From positions 573,250 through 637,249 of the forward strand of contig NZ_BMNA01000001.1 in assembly GCF_014646215.1 (NCBI RefSeq): 64,000 nucleotides of DNA, in the 5' to 3' direction. The notes under the pieces were generated by a model. It saw only the letters and a program-made list of their open reading frames with translations. It was not told the DNA's origin and searched no databases. The stretch is from Nakamurella endophytica (lineage in GTDB: Bacteria > Actinomycetota > Actinomycetes > Mycobacteriales > Nakamurellaceae). Positions 51,751-59,375 of this stretch are shown piece by piece. Both the position numbers and the translations under genes were made by a program. Every line of letters starts with the position of its first letter. Within the stretch, counting starts at the first letter, position 1.

Positions 51751-53070
51751 TCAGCCGATGGTGACCGCCACCACGCCGGCGGTGGTGCCGACGTAGGCCT
51801 TGTTGCCCGACAACGCCGGGGTGGTGAAGCGCAGCGTCGACGACCCCAGGTCGGCACTGCCCAGCACGGTCCCGGTGCGCGGGTTCAGCGCGTACAGCCG
51901 CGAGCCGCCGGTGGCGTACAGCGCGCCGGGTCCGGCGACGGGACTGCTGGTGATGCCGGTGGTGTTCCGCCACACCCGCCGGAAGGTGCCGGCGGAGGAG
52001 ACCTCGACGCGCGAGACGCCGTCGGTGCACGGCATGTAGACCGTGGACCCGGTGACCGCCGAGACGCCGAACGCCCGGCACAGGCTGCCCTGGGAGACCT
52101 GGCCGCCGACGTGACCCAGCCGGTTCTGCCGCAGCACGTAGCCGGTACCGGACTTGCCGGCCTGCAGCACGAACCCGTTGCCGGTCAGCGCCGGGCTCAT
52201 CGACCCGAGGTCGGCGTCGACCTCGTTGTCGTGGGCCCAGGTGGTCGGCGAGTAGTAGTCCAGCCGCTGCATCGACGGACTGAGCCGGGTGACCGAGTCG
52301 CTGTAGTCGTAGCTGGTGCGGGACTCGCCGTTGCCGACCGCGACGTAGACCGACCCGTCGGCGGCGACGACCGGGCCGCCCGGTGCCCAGATCCCCGCCT
52401 CCCGGGTGGTCGGCACCACGTAGGCGACACCGCCCAGCGCGCCGTTGGTCCGCAGCGAGATCACCGCGCCCTTGTAGTCGCCGCAGTCGCCGGCCAGCCC
52501 GCCGAAGGCGATGTAGACGTTGCCGTTGGCGGTGGCCAGCGCGGCCCGCTGCTGCTCGGCCCGCGGGTCGGTGCCGGGCACCTCCACGCGGCGGTTCATC
52601 GCCGTGCCCCCGTCGGACAGCCGCAGCCCCCAGATCTCGTGGTGCACGGTGCGGCCGGATCCGGAGCCGACCGGTGTCACCGTGACCACGAACACCCGGC
52701 CGGTGGCCGCGTCGTAGGCCGGGGTCCCGGTGATCCCACTGGGCCGGATGTTGCCCGGGCAGGCGAAGTAGCCGGTGTCGGTGACGGCCGTGCGCAGGTG
52801 GTGGCGCCAGCGGATCCGGCCGGTGCCGGCGTCCAGCGCGTAGACCGAGTTGTTCTCGGTGGCGACGACGACCGTGCTGCCGACCACGATCGGCGAGCCG
52901 TACACCGCGCCGTCGAGTGGGACACCGAAGGCCGTCCGCAGTCCCCGGTAGGTGGCGGCGGTCGGGTCGTAGCCGGTGCGACGGTTGTCGCCGTGGTTGG
53001 TGGGCCAGCCGGCCGCGGTGGTGGCGACGAGCGCGACCAGGACCAACGCGACGCTCCGTAGGAATCTCAT
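51751..53070 (-). CDS. Secreted PQQ-like beta-propeller protein
   Basis: A 439-residue exported protein. The signal peptide is RFLRSVALVLVALVATTAAG, with mature WPTNHGDNRRTGYDP. It then repeats beta-propeller blades of the PQQ/BamB type: GSPIVVGSTVVVATENNSVYALDAGTGRIRW, GTPAYDAATGRVFVVTV, YVAVGNG, SRLYALNPRTGTVLGSADLG. No dehydrogenase active-site disulfide of adjacent Cys is seen, so an enzymatic PQQ role is not supported. It is a single gene upstream of modC on the same strand, with its own start. Confidence 0.85.
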   Translation of the reverse strand: MRFLRSVALVLVALVATTAAGWPTNHGDNRRTGYDPTAATYRGLRTAFGVPLDGAVYGSPIVVGSTVVVATENNSVYALDAGTGRIRWRHHLRTAVTDTGYFACPGNIRPSGITGTPAYDAATGRVFVVTVTPVGSGSGRTVHHEIWGLRLSDGGTAMNRRVEVPGTDPRAEQQRAALATANGNVYIAFGGLAGDCGDYKGAVISLRTNGALGGVAYVVPTTREAGIWAPGGPVVAADGSVYVAVGNGESRTSYDYSDSVTRLSPSMQRLDYYSPTTWAHDNEVDADLGSMSPALTGNGFVLQAGKSGTGYVLRQNRLGHVGGQVSQGSLCRAFGVSAVTGSTVYMPCTDGVSRVEVSSAGTFRRVWRNTTGITSSPVAGPGALYATGGSRLYALNPRTGTVLGSADLGSSTLRFTTPALSGNKAYVGTTAGVVAVTIG

Positions 53071-53127
53071 GGACCCAGCGTGCGCCCCGCAGCGAGGGCC
53101 TGTCGAGAGCGCCGGGCGCGTCGCCGG

Positions 53128-54234
53128 TCAGCGCTGGTGCACCCGCACCTCGGTGGCCTTGACCGACAGCTCCACCGGCCGGCCCGGCGCCAGGTCGAGC
53201 TCGGCCACCGCGGCCGGCGTCACGTCCGCGGCGACCGCGTTCGGGCCGGCCGTCCACAGCCGGACCGCGGCGCCGACCGACTCCATCGCCGCCACCACCG
53301 CCGGCCAGCGGTTGCGCGCGCTGCCCTCGTCCGTCCGGACGTGCACGGCCACCGCCGACGGCGGGAACACCGCGCCGGCCTCGCCCGCCGCCACCGCGCC
53401 GACCGCGATCCCGGTCACCGTCCGGCCGGTCGTCGTGGTCAGCCGGACCAGCTCGCCGTCCCGGGCGGGGGCGTCGACGGTCCCGCGGATCAGGTCGACG
53501 CCGGCGAGCGCCGCACCGAACGCCGACCGGGGCATCGCCAGCACCTCGGCGGCCGGGCCGCTGTCCACCACCGCCCCGCGGTCCAGCACCAGCACCTGGT
53601 CGGCGAGCACCGCGGCGTCGAGCACGTCGTGGGTGACCAGCACGGCCGTCGTCCCGGCCGACCGCAGGTGGCCGCGCAGCACCTGGCGGACCTCGGGCGC
53701 GGTCCGGGCGTCCAGCGCCGCCAGGGGTTCGTCCAGCAGCAAGAGGTCGGGGCGAGCGGCGAGGGCGCGGGCCAGGGCGACGCGCTGCGCCTGGCCGCCG
53801 GACAGGCGCTGCGGGCGGCGCCCCGCCAGGTCCGCCAACCCCAGCCGGTCGAGCCAGTCGCGGGCGTCCCGTGCGGCGGTCCGCCGGTCGACGCCCTGCG
53901 CGCGCGGGCCGAAGGCTACGTTGTCGGCGGCGGACAGGTGCGGGAACAGCATCGGCCGCTGGCCGAGCAGCCCGACCCGGCGGCCCTCGACGGGGACGTG
54001 CACCTCGGGCGCGCCCGGGCTGCGCCGGGTCAAGAGCCGCTCGCCGAGCCGGATCTCGCCGGATGCGGGCCGCTCGAGGCCGGCGAGCACCTGCAGCACG
54101 GTCGACTTGCCGGCGCCGTTCGGCCCGACGACGGCGGCCACCGTGCCGGCCGGGACGTCCAGCTCGACCGCCACCTCGAACGCCGGGCGGTCGACTCGGA
54201 TCCGGGCGGCCAGCGGCACCGTGCCGGCACTCAT
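53128..54234 (-). CDS. modC: Molybdate ABC transporter ATP-binding protein
   Basis: A 368-residue ATPase of the molybdate importer. Walker A is GPNGAGKST, the signature RLSGGQAQRVALARALA, Walker B LLLLDEPLAALD, and switch VTHD. The C-terminal TOBE (Mop) domain (about 300-368; NRWPAVVAAMESVGAAVRLW, VELSVKATEVRVHQ) binds molybdate and marks it as ModC instead of a general importer. Its ATG overlaps the modB stop as ATGA. It is the last gene of the regulator-modA-modB-modC operon. Confidence 0.93.
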   Translation of the reverse strand: MSAGTVPLAARIRVDRPAFEVAVELDVPAGTVAAVVGPNGAGKSTVLQVLAGLERPASGEIRLGERLLTRRSPGAPEVHVPVEGRRVGLLGQRPMLFPHLSAADNVAFGPRAQGVDRRTAARDARDWLDRLGLADLAGRRPQRLSGGQAQRVALARALAARPDLLLLDEPLAALDARTAPEVRQVLRGHLRSAGTTAVLVTHDVLDAAVLADQVLVLDRGAVVDSGPAAEVLAMPRSAFGAALAGVDLIRGTVDAPARDGELVRLTTTTGRTVTGIAVGAVAAGEAGAVFPPSAVAVHVRTDEGSARNRWPAVVAAMESVGAAVRLWTAGPNAVAADVTPAAVAELDLAPGRPVELSVKATEVRVHQR

Positions 54235-55043
54235 CCGGTCACCCCGCGCCAGGGCCGGACCAGCAGCAGCACGACCGCGGCGACCGCCATCAGCAGCAGC
54301 GACAACGCCACCGCGGCGTCCTGGTCGGCACCCCCGCCGTTGAAGGCGGTGTAGATGAGCAGCGGCATGGTGCGGGTGGTGCCGTCGTAGTTGCCGGCGA
54401 ACAACGCGGTGGCGCCGAACTCGCCGAGGGCCCGGGCGAAGCAGAGCACCGTCCCGGACAGCAGCCCTGGCCCGACCAGTGGCAGCGTGACCCGCCGGAA
54501 CACCGTCCAGCGGCCGGCCCCCAGGGTCGCGGCGACCCCTTCGTAGCCGGTGCCGGCGGTGCGCAGCGCGCCCTCCAGGGCGATGACCAGGAACGGCAGG
54601 GCCACGAAGGCCTCGGCCAGCACGACGGCCGCCGTGGTGAACGGGATCCGGACGCCCCAGGCGTCGAGCAGCACGCGGCCCAGCAGGCCGTTGCGGCCGA
54701 GCAGGTACAGCAGGGCGATGCCACCGACCATCGGCGGCAGCACCAGCGGCAGGGTGACCAGCGCGCGCAGCGCGCGCAGGGCGGGGCCGTCGCGGCGGGC
54801 GAGGACCAGGGCCAGCGGGACGCCGAGCAGCAGGCACAGCGCGGTCGCCGCCAGCCCGCAGCGCAGCGACAGCCAGAGCGCCCGCAGCGCCGGGCCCGAG
54901 GTGACGGCCCCCGGCAGCCGCGGCCAGTCGGCCCGCACCACCAGAGCGGCGAGCGGCGCGAGCAGGAACAGCACCGCCAGCACGGCCGGGACCCAGAGCG
55001 GCCGGGGCACCGCGCCGGGCGCCGCCGGCGACCGCGTGGTCAT
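54231..55043 (-). CDS. modB: Molybdate ABC transporter permease
   Basis: A 270-residue inner-membrane permease with six or so helices and the EAA-type cytoplasmic loop (ALRTAGTGYEGVAATLGAGRWTVFRRVTLPLVGPGLLSG). LPLVLPPMVGGIALLYLLGRNGLLG and FARALGEFGATALFAGN are typical of ModB. ATG 55043 lies ten bases after the modA stop; the frame above is not conserved. Confidence 0.92.
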   Translation of the reverse strand: MTTRSPAAPGAVPRPLWVPAVLAVLFLLAPLAALVVRADWPRLPGAVTSGPALRALWLSLRCGLAATALCLLLGVPLALVLARRDGPALRALRALVTLPLVLPPMVGGIALLYLLGRNGLLGRVLLDAWGVRIPFTTAAVVLAEAFVALPFLVIALEGALRTAGTGYEGVAATLGAGRWTVFRRVTLPLVGPGLLSGTVLCFARALGEFGATALFAGNYDGTTRTMPLLIYTAFNGGGADQDAAVALSLLLMAVAAVVLLLVRPWRGVTG

Positions 55044-55053
55044 CCGCGGCGGT

Positions 55054-56034
55054 TCACGGTGCGCCGAAACCGGCGTCCGCGAGTACCTTCCGGCCGACCG
55101 GACCGGTGACCAGCGCGACGAACGTCGCGGCGGCGGCCGGGTTCCGGGCACCGGACAGCGCGGCGATCGGGTAGCGGTTCACCGCGGCGGACGCTTGCGG
55201 GACGTCCACCCCGGCGACCGCGCCGCCGGCGGCGAGGACATCGGTCCGGTAGACCAGCCCGGCGTCGGCGTCGCCGCTGCGGACCTTGGTGAGCACCGCG
55301 GTGACGTTCTGCTCCTCGCTGCGCGGCGTGATCCGCACCCCGGCGGCGGCCAGCACGGTGTGGGCGGCCGCGCCGCAGGGCACCTCGGGCGCGCACACGA
55401 CGACGTCCAGCCCCGACCGGGCGAGATCCGGCAGGCCGGTGATCCGGTCGGGATTGCCCGGCGCCACCGCGATCTCGAGCGTGTTGGTGGCGAACTCGGT
55501 CGGATGGTCCCGCACCAGCCCGGCGTCCACGACCTCGGCCATGGTCGCGTCGTCCGCGGACGCGAAGACGTCGGCCGGTGCACCGTTCACCAGTTGGGTG
55601 GCCAGCGTGGACGACCCGTCGTAGCTGACGGGGACGACGTCCACGCCCGGGTGCTGGCGGCGGAACTCCGCGCGGAGCTGGTCGAAGGTCTTCTGCAGCG
55701 ACGCGGCGGCGAACACGGTGAGCGTGCCGGACAGCGGCTGCGGTGCGGACGCCCCCGTGCCGGACGCCGACGTCCCGGTCGCAGGTGCGGTGACCGTGCG
55801 GCCGCCCCCCGTGCCGGTGGTGTCGGTGGACGTGGCGGCGCGGGCGGACGTGGCCCCGTCGGGGGATCCCGCGGATCCGCAGCCGGCCAGCACGCCCAGC
55901 AGCAGCACCGGCAGCAGCAGTAGCGCCGGCAGGTCCGGCCGCCTCGCGGGCAGCTGTGTCCTGCCCGCCCGCCGCGTGGGACGGCGGGTGGGACGGTGGG
56001 CGGGACAGCGGCCGGGACGCCGGGCGGGGGTCAC
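55054..56034 (-). CDS. modA: Molybdate-binding lipoprotein
   Basis: A 326-residue extracytoplasmic binding protein. A long Arg-rich leader precedes the hydrophobic stretch and lipobox LAGC (Cys52), then a Thr/Ser/Gly linker. The ModA fold follows: LTVFAAASLQKTFDQLRAEF, VSYDGSSTLATQLVNGAPADVFASAD, EIAVAPGNPDRITGLPDLA, DADAGLVYRTDV. Residues that hold the oxyanion in ModA (Ser in AAAS and SYDGSST) are kept. The GTG overlaps the regulator stop as GTGA. The 35-residue basic n-region is unusually long, so an internal start is possible. Confidence 0.92.
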   Translation of the reverse strand: MTPARRPGRCPAHRPTRRPTRRAGRTQLPARRPDLPALLLLPVLLLGVLAGCGSAGSPDGATSARAATSTDTTGTGGGRTVTAPATGTSASGTGASAPQPLSGTLTVFAAASLQKTFDQLRAEFRRQHPGVDVVPVSYDGSSTLATQLVNGAPADVFASADDATMAEVVDAGLVRDHPTEFATNTLEIAVAPGNPDRITGLPDLARSGLDVVVCAPEVPCGAAAHTVLAAAGVRITPRSEEQNVTAVLTKVRSGDADAGLVYRTDVLAAGGAVAGVDVPQASAAVNRYPIAALSGARNPAAAATFVALVTGPVGRKVLADAGFGAP

Positions 56035-56435
56035 GGCTGGTTCCGCGGGGTCTCGACGATGACGGTGGTGGCCTTGACGACGGCGACGGCCAGCGACCCG
56101 ACCTCGAGACCCAGCTCGGCCACCGCCTCGGCGCTCATCAGGGACACCACGCGGTGCGGCCCGCACTGCATCTCGACCTGCGCCATCACCCGGTCCGCGG
56201 TGACGGCGGTGACCAGGCCGACGAAGCGGTTGCGCGCCGACCGGTCGACGCCCGACGGATCGGCGACCGCCAGCGCCTGCCGGCGCGCGAACCCGGCGAG
56301 CTCGGCACCGTCGACGACCAGCCGGCCGGCACCGTCGCGGCCGGCGGCGAGCGCCCCGCCGTCCACCCAGCGGCGCACGGTGTCGTCGCTGACCCCGAGC
56401 AGGGCGGCCGCCTGCCCGATCCGGAAGTCCGTCAC
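56031..56435 (-). CDS. HTH-TOBE molybdenum-responsive regulator
   Basis: A 134-residue protein: an excisionase/MerR-like HTH at 3-50 (FRIGQAAALLGVSDDTVRRWVDGGALAAGRDGAGRLVVDGAELAGFA) and one TOBE domain at 68-132 (RNRFVGLVTAVTADRVMAQVEMQCGPHRVVSLMSAEAVAELGLEVGSLAVAVVKATTVIVE split over strands). TOBE domains bind molybdate or tungstate, so it likely represses or senses for modABC, to which it is coupled by GTGA. GTG 56435 has TAGAGT seven bases upstream. Paired palindromes upstream are candidate operators. Confidence 0.88.
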   Translation of the reverse strand: MTDFRIGQAAALLGVSDDTVRRWVDGGALAAGRDGAGRLVVDGAELAGFARRQALAVADPSGVDRSARNRFVGLVTAVTADRVMAQVEMQCGPHRVVSLMSAEAVAELGLEVGSLAVAVVKATTVIVETPRNQP

Positions 56436-56442
56436 GGACGGC

Positions 56443-56448
56443 ACTCTA
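56443..56448 (-). promoter_or_regulatory. -10 element of the regulator-modABC operon (leaderless)
   Basis: TAGAGT on the minus strand, seven bases before GTG 56435. Confidence 0.55.
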
Positions 56449-56451
56449 GCG

Positions 56452-56569
56452 CCGCATCCGCGGCCGTTGTGCCCTTCCACCTCCGCATCTGCGGAGCAGA
56501 GCCGAACACGTCCCGCGACAGTCGAGCCTCTTGCCTCCGCATCTGCGGCGCGGAGCCGATCACGTCCCG
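56452..56569. repeat. Two 36-bp direct repeats and three CCGCATCYGCGG palindromes
   Basis: Copies at 56480-56515 and 56534-56569 (54-base period) differ at three of 36 positions; each starts CCTCCGCATCTGCGG and ends CACGTCCCG. Each contains CCGCATCTGCGG (56483, 56537), and a related CCGCATCCGCGG lies at 56452. All three sit between the divergent -10 elements at 56443 and 56611. They may be operator sites or a dispersed genomic repeat. Confidence 0.75.
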
Positions 56570-56610
56570 GCGGCTGCCGACCCGGCCGGCGACCGGCGCA
56601 CCGGCCGGAC

Positions 56611-56616
56611 TAGCGT
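56611..56616 (+). promoter_or_regulatory. -10 element of the LLM oxidoreductase gene (leaderless)
   Basis: TAGCGT followed by six bases and the ATG. Confidence 0.55.
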
Positions 56617-56622
56617 CGCGCC

Positions 56623-57615
56623 ATGACGATGAGGTTCGGGATGTTCGTCCCGCAGGGCTGGAAGCTGGACCTGGCCGGCATCGAGCCGGCGCGCCACTGG
56701 GAGACCATAGCGGGGCTGGCCGCCCACGCCGACGCCGGCCCGTGGGAGTCGATCTGGGTCTACGACCACTTCCACACCGTCCCGGTCCCGACCGAGGACG
56801 CCACCCACGAGGCGTGGACCCTGATGGCCGCGTTCGCCGCGGCGACCCGGCGCGTCCGGCTCGGGCAGATGTGCACCTGCATGGCGTACCGGAACCCGGC
56901 CTACCTGGCCAAGGTGGCGGCCACCGTCGACGTGGTCTCCGGTGGCCGGACCGAGATGGGCATCGGCGCCGGGTGGTACGAGCACGAGTGGCGGGCCTAC
57001 GGGTACGGGTTCCCGCCGGCCCGGGAGCGGCTGCGGGCGCTCGACGAGGGCGTGCAGATCATGAGCCAGGCCTGGCGGACCGGGACCGCGACGCTGGACG
57101 GCGAGATCTACCAGGTCGACGGCGCGATCGTGCGGCCGCTGCCGCTGCAGGCCGGCGGCATCCCGCTCTGGATCGCCGGCGGCGGCGAGAAGGTGACCCT
57201 GCGGATCGCCGCCCGGTACGCGCAGTACACCAACTTCGACGGCACGCCCGACGGGTTCTCGCGCAAGTCCGAGGTGCTGGCCCAGCACTGCTCCGAACTG
57301 GGCCGCGACTTCGGCGAGATCGTCCGCTCGACCAACTACTCGGTGGTCATCGGGCGCGACGAGGCCGAGGTCCGCGAGCGCCGGGCGTGGATCGCCGAGC
57401 ACTACCGCACCGCCGGTGGCGATGCGGTGGCCGAGCAGGTGGCCGCCGAGTACGCGGAGGGCGCGGCCATCGGCACGCCCGAGCAGATCGTCGACCGGCT
57501 CCGCAGCATGCAGGACCTCGGCATGACGTACGCGATCCTGTACTTCCCGGAGGCCGCCTACGACACCTCGGGGATCGAGCTGTTCGAGCGGGAGGTCATC
57601 CCGGCGCTGAGCTAG
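56623..57615 (+). CDS. LLM-class F420-dependent oxidoreductase
   Basis: A 330-residue luciferase-like (TIM barrel) enzyme of the F420-using group. MRFGMFVPQGWKLDLAGI, ESIWVYDHFHTVP, RVRLGQMCTCMAYRNPAYLAKVAATVDVVSGGRTEMGIGAGWYEHEW (family core, in pieces) and GTPEQIVDRLRSMQDLGM are visible. It would transfer hydride between F420H2 and an unknown substrate; FMN use cannot be excluded. The mRNA looks leaderless. It is divergent from the molybdate operon and followed 60 bases later by another F420-type gene. Confidence 0.9.
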   Translation: MTMRFGMFVPQGWKLDLAGIEPARHWETIAGLAAHADAGPWESIWVYDHFHTVPVPTEDATHEAWTLMAAFAAATRRVRLGQMCTCMAYRNPAYLAKVAATVDVVSGGRTEMGIGAGWYEHEWRAYGYGFPPARERLRALDEGVQIMSQAWRTGTATLDGEIYQVDGAIVRPLPLQAGGIPLWIAGGGEKVTLRIAARYAQYTNFDGTPDGFSRKSEVLAQHCSELGRDFGEIVRSTNYSVVIGRDEAEVRERRAWIAEHYRTAGGDAVAEQVAAEYAEGAAIGTPEQIVDRLRSMQDLGMTYAILYFPEAAYDTSGIELFEREVIPALS

Positions 57616-57675
57616 GGACGGCGCTGCCCGGGGCTACGGTGGACATGTCAACGACGCGTTTCCCCGGAGGCCTGC

Positions 57676-58080
57676 ATGCCCGACTGGAACGAGACCATCA
57701 TCGCCGAGTTCCGCGCCAACGGCGGACGGGTCGGCGGCACCTTCGAGGGCGCCCCGCTGCTCATCCTGCACACCACGGGTGCCCGCACCGGCCAGGAGCG
57801 GCTCAGCCCGGTCATGTACCAGCAGGTCGGCGACCGGTGGGCGGTGTTCGCGTCCAAGGCCGGCGCCGACACGAACCCGGACTGGTACCACAACCTGCTC
57901 GCCGACCCTCGGGCCACGGTGGAGATCGGCACCGACACGGTGCCGGTCCGGGCCTCGGTCGCGCAGGGCGAGGAGCGGGCGGTGATCTGGGAGGAGCAGA
58001 AGCGCCGGTACCCCGGGTTCGCCGGCTACGAGCGCAAGACCTCCCGCACCATCCCCGTGGTGCTGCTCGAGCGGGTCTGA
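57676..58080 (+). CDS. Deazaflavin-dependent nitroreductase family protein (Ddn-like)
   Basis: A 134-residue split-barrel protein of the F420-binding Ddn/AclJ family: FEGAPLLILHTTGARTGQERLSPVMYQ binds the cofactor phosphate side and ASKAGADTNPDWYHNLLADPRATVEIG is the second signature. GGAGG precedes the ATG. It may be cotranscribed with the LLM gene. Its last 55 bases overlap the 3' end of the convergent xdhC gene. Confidence 0.92.
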   Translation: MPDWNETIIAEFRANGGRVGGTFEGAPLLILHTTGARTGQERLSPVMYQQVGDRWAVFASKAGADTNPDWYHNLLADPRATVEIGTDTVPVRASVAQGEERAVIWEEQKRRYPGFAGYERKTSRTIPVVLLERV

Positions 58081-59234
58081 CCGGATCCCTGCGGACGGTC
58101 GGCACCGTCCGGGGTGCCGGGGTGGTGGACGGGTCCGTCGCGGTGGGTCAGCGGTAGGCCGGTGCCGTTCCAGCGGCGGGCCACGATCTCGGCGGCGATG
58201 CTGACCGCGGTCTCCTCCGGGGTCCGCGCGCCCAGGTCCAGCCCGATCGGGCTGGACAGCCGCGCGAGCCTGTCCTCGGACACGCCCGCCTCGCGCAGCC
58301 GCTGCAGCCGGTCCAGGTGCGTGCGGCGCGACCCCATCGCCCCCACGAAGGCCACGTCCTGGGCCAGCGCGACGGCCAGCACCGGGACGTCGAACCGCGG
58401 CTCGTGGGTCAGCACGCACACCACCGTCCGCCCGTCCACCGCCCCCGCGGCCACCTGCCCCTGCAGGTACCGGTGCGGCCAGTCCACCACCACCTCGTCG
58501 GCATCGGGCAACCGCCGCGACGTGGCGAACAACGGCCGCGCATCACACACCGTCACCCGGTACCCCAGGAACCGGCCCACCCGGGCCAGCGCCGCCGCAT
58601 GGTCGATCGCCCCGAACACCAGCATCCGCGGCGGCGGCGCGAACGAGGCCACGAACACCGACAGCCCCACACCCCGCCGCTGCCCCTGCGGCCCATAGGT
58701 CACCGTCGCCGTCCGCCCCGCCGCCAGCAACCCCCGCGCGTCGTCGGCCACCGCATCGTCCCGCCGCGCCGAGCCCAACGACCCCGACCGCCGATCCGGC
58801 CACACCACCAACTGCCGGCCCACCACCGCCCGGTCACCGGCCACCACCGTCGCCAACGCCACCGGCTCCCCCGCCGCCACCGACCCGGCGAACACCTCGA
58901 AATCCGGGAAACCGGCCGGCGAGAGCCGCCACCCCAACACGTCCAACACCCCACCGCAGGTCAACCCCACCGCAAAGGCATCGGAGTCGGAGATCCCGAA
59001 CCGCTCCACCCGCGGCGCCGCCCCGGCACGAACCTCGTCCGCCAACCCGTGGGCAGCACCCTCCACACACCCACCGGACACCGACCCCACCGCCGACCCG
59101 TCCGGCCCCGCCACCAACACCGCACCCGGCTCCCGCGGCGCCGACCCCGCCACCGCCACCACCATCGCGACACCGACCGTCTCCCCCGCCCGCCACCACC
59201 GCAACAGGTCCGGCAACACCTCACGCACCGGCAC
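58026..59234 (-). CDS. xdhC: XdhC/CoxI family protein (molybdenum cofactor insertion)
   Basis: A 402-residue protein. XdhC proteins bind and sulfurate molybdenum cofactor and deliver it to xanthine dehydrogenase-type enzymes. The N-terminal CoxI domain has VAVAGSAPREPGAVLVAG, GSVSGGCVEGA and GLTCGGVLDV; the C-terminal Rossmann domain has MLVFGAIDHAAALARVGRFLGYRVTVCDAR, VCVLTHEPRFDVPVLA and FVGAMGSRRTH. GGGAGGTGG precedes the GTG. The last 35 or so residues are non-conserved and run antisense into the Ddn gene. Codon choice is unlike its neighbours: G-ending codons (GTG, GCG, GGG, ACG, TTG) dominate, which hints at recent acquisition. Confidence 0.9.
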   Translation of the reverse strand: MPVREVLPDLLRWWRAGETVGVAMVVAVAGSAPREPGAVLVAGPDGSAVGSVSGGCVEGAAHGLADEVRAGAAPRVERFGISDSDAFAVGLTCGGVLDVLGWRLSPAGFPDFEVFAGSVAAGEPVALATVVAGDRAVVGRQLVVWPDRRSGSLGSARRDDAVADDARGLLAAGRTATVTYGPQGQRRGVGLSVFVASFAPPPRMLVFGAIDHAAALARVGRFLGYRVTVCDARPLFATSRRLPDADEVVVDWPHRYLQGQVAAGAVDGRTVVCVLTHEPRFDVPVLAVALAQDVAFVGAMGSRRTHLDRLQRLREAGVSEDRLARLSSPIGLDLGARTPEETAVSIAAEIVARRWNGTGLPLTHRDGPVHHPGTPDGADRPQGSGQTRSSSTTGMVREVLRS

Positions 59235-59363
59235 CCACCTCCCGTCGCGGCCGGCAGCCGGCCGCTCTGCGAGCGCGGCTCCGTCGTGCGCCGCCAGTCT
59301 GCCCGCCCTGCCTGCGCCGACGCCGCGGGGCGTCCGGCCCGCAAGCGGGCGGGCGCGGGCCGA

Positions 59364-59369
59364 TACCCT
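59364..59369 (+). promoter_or_regulatory. -10 element of the moaA gene (leaderless)
   Basis: TACCCT followed by six bases and the ATG of moaA. Confidence 0.55.
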
Positions 59370-59375
59370 GGGGCC

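Noticed and set aside
56480..56569. CRISPR-like repeat pair
   Set aside because: Only two imperfect copies with an 18-base spacer, no further units and no cas genes.
59235..59375. Molybdenum-cofactor riboswitch before moaA
   Set aside because: A TACCCT element six bases before the ATG implies a leaderless mRNA, leaving no room for a leader.
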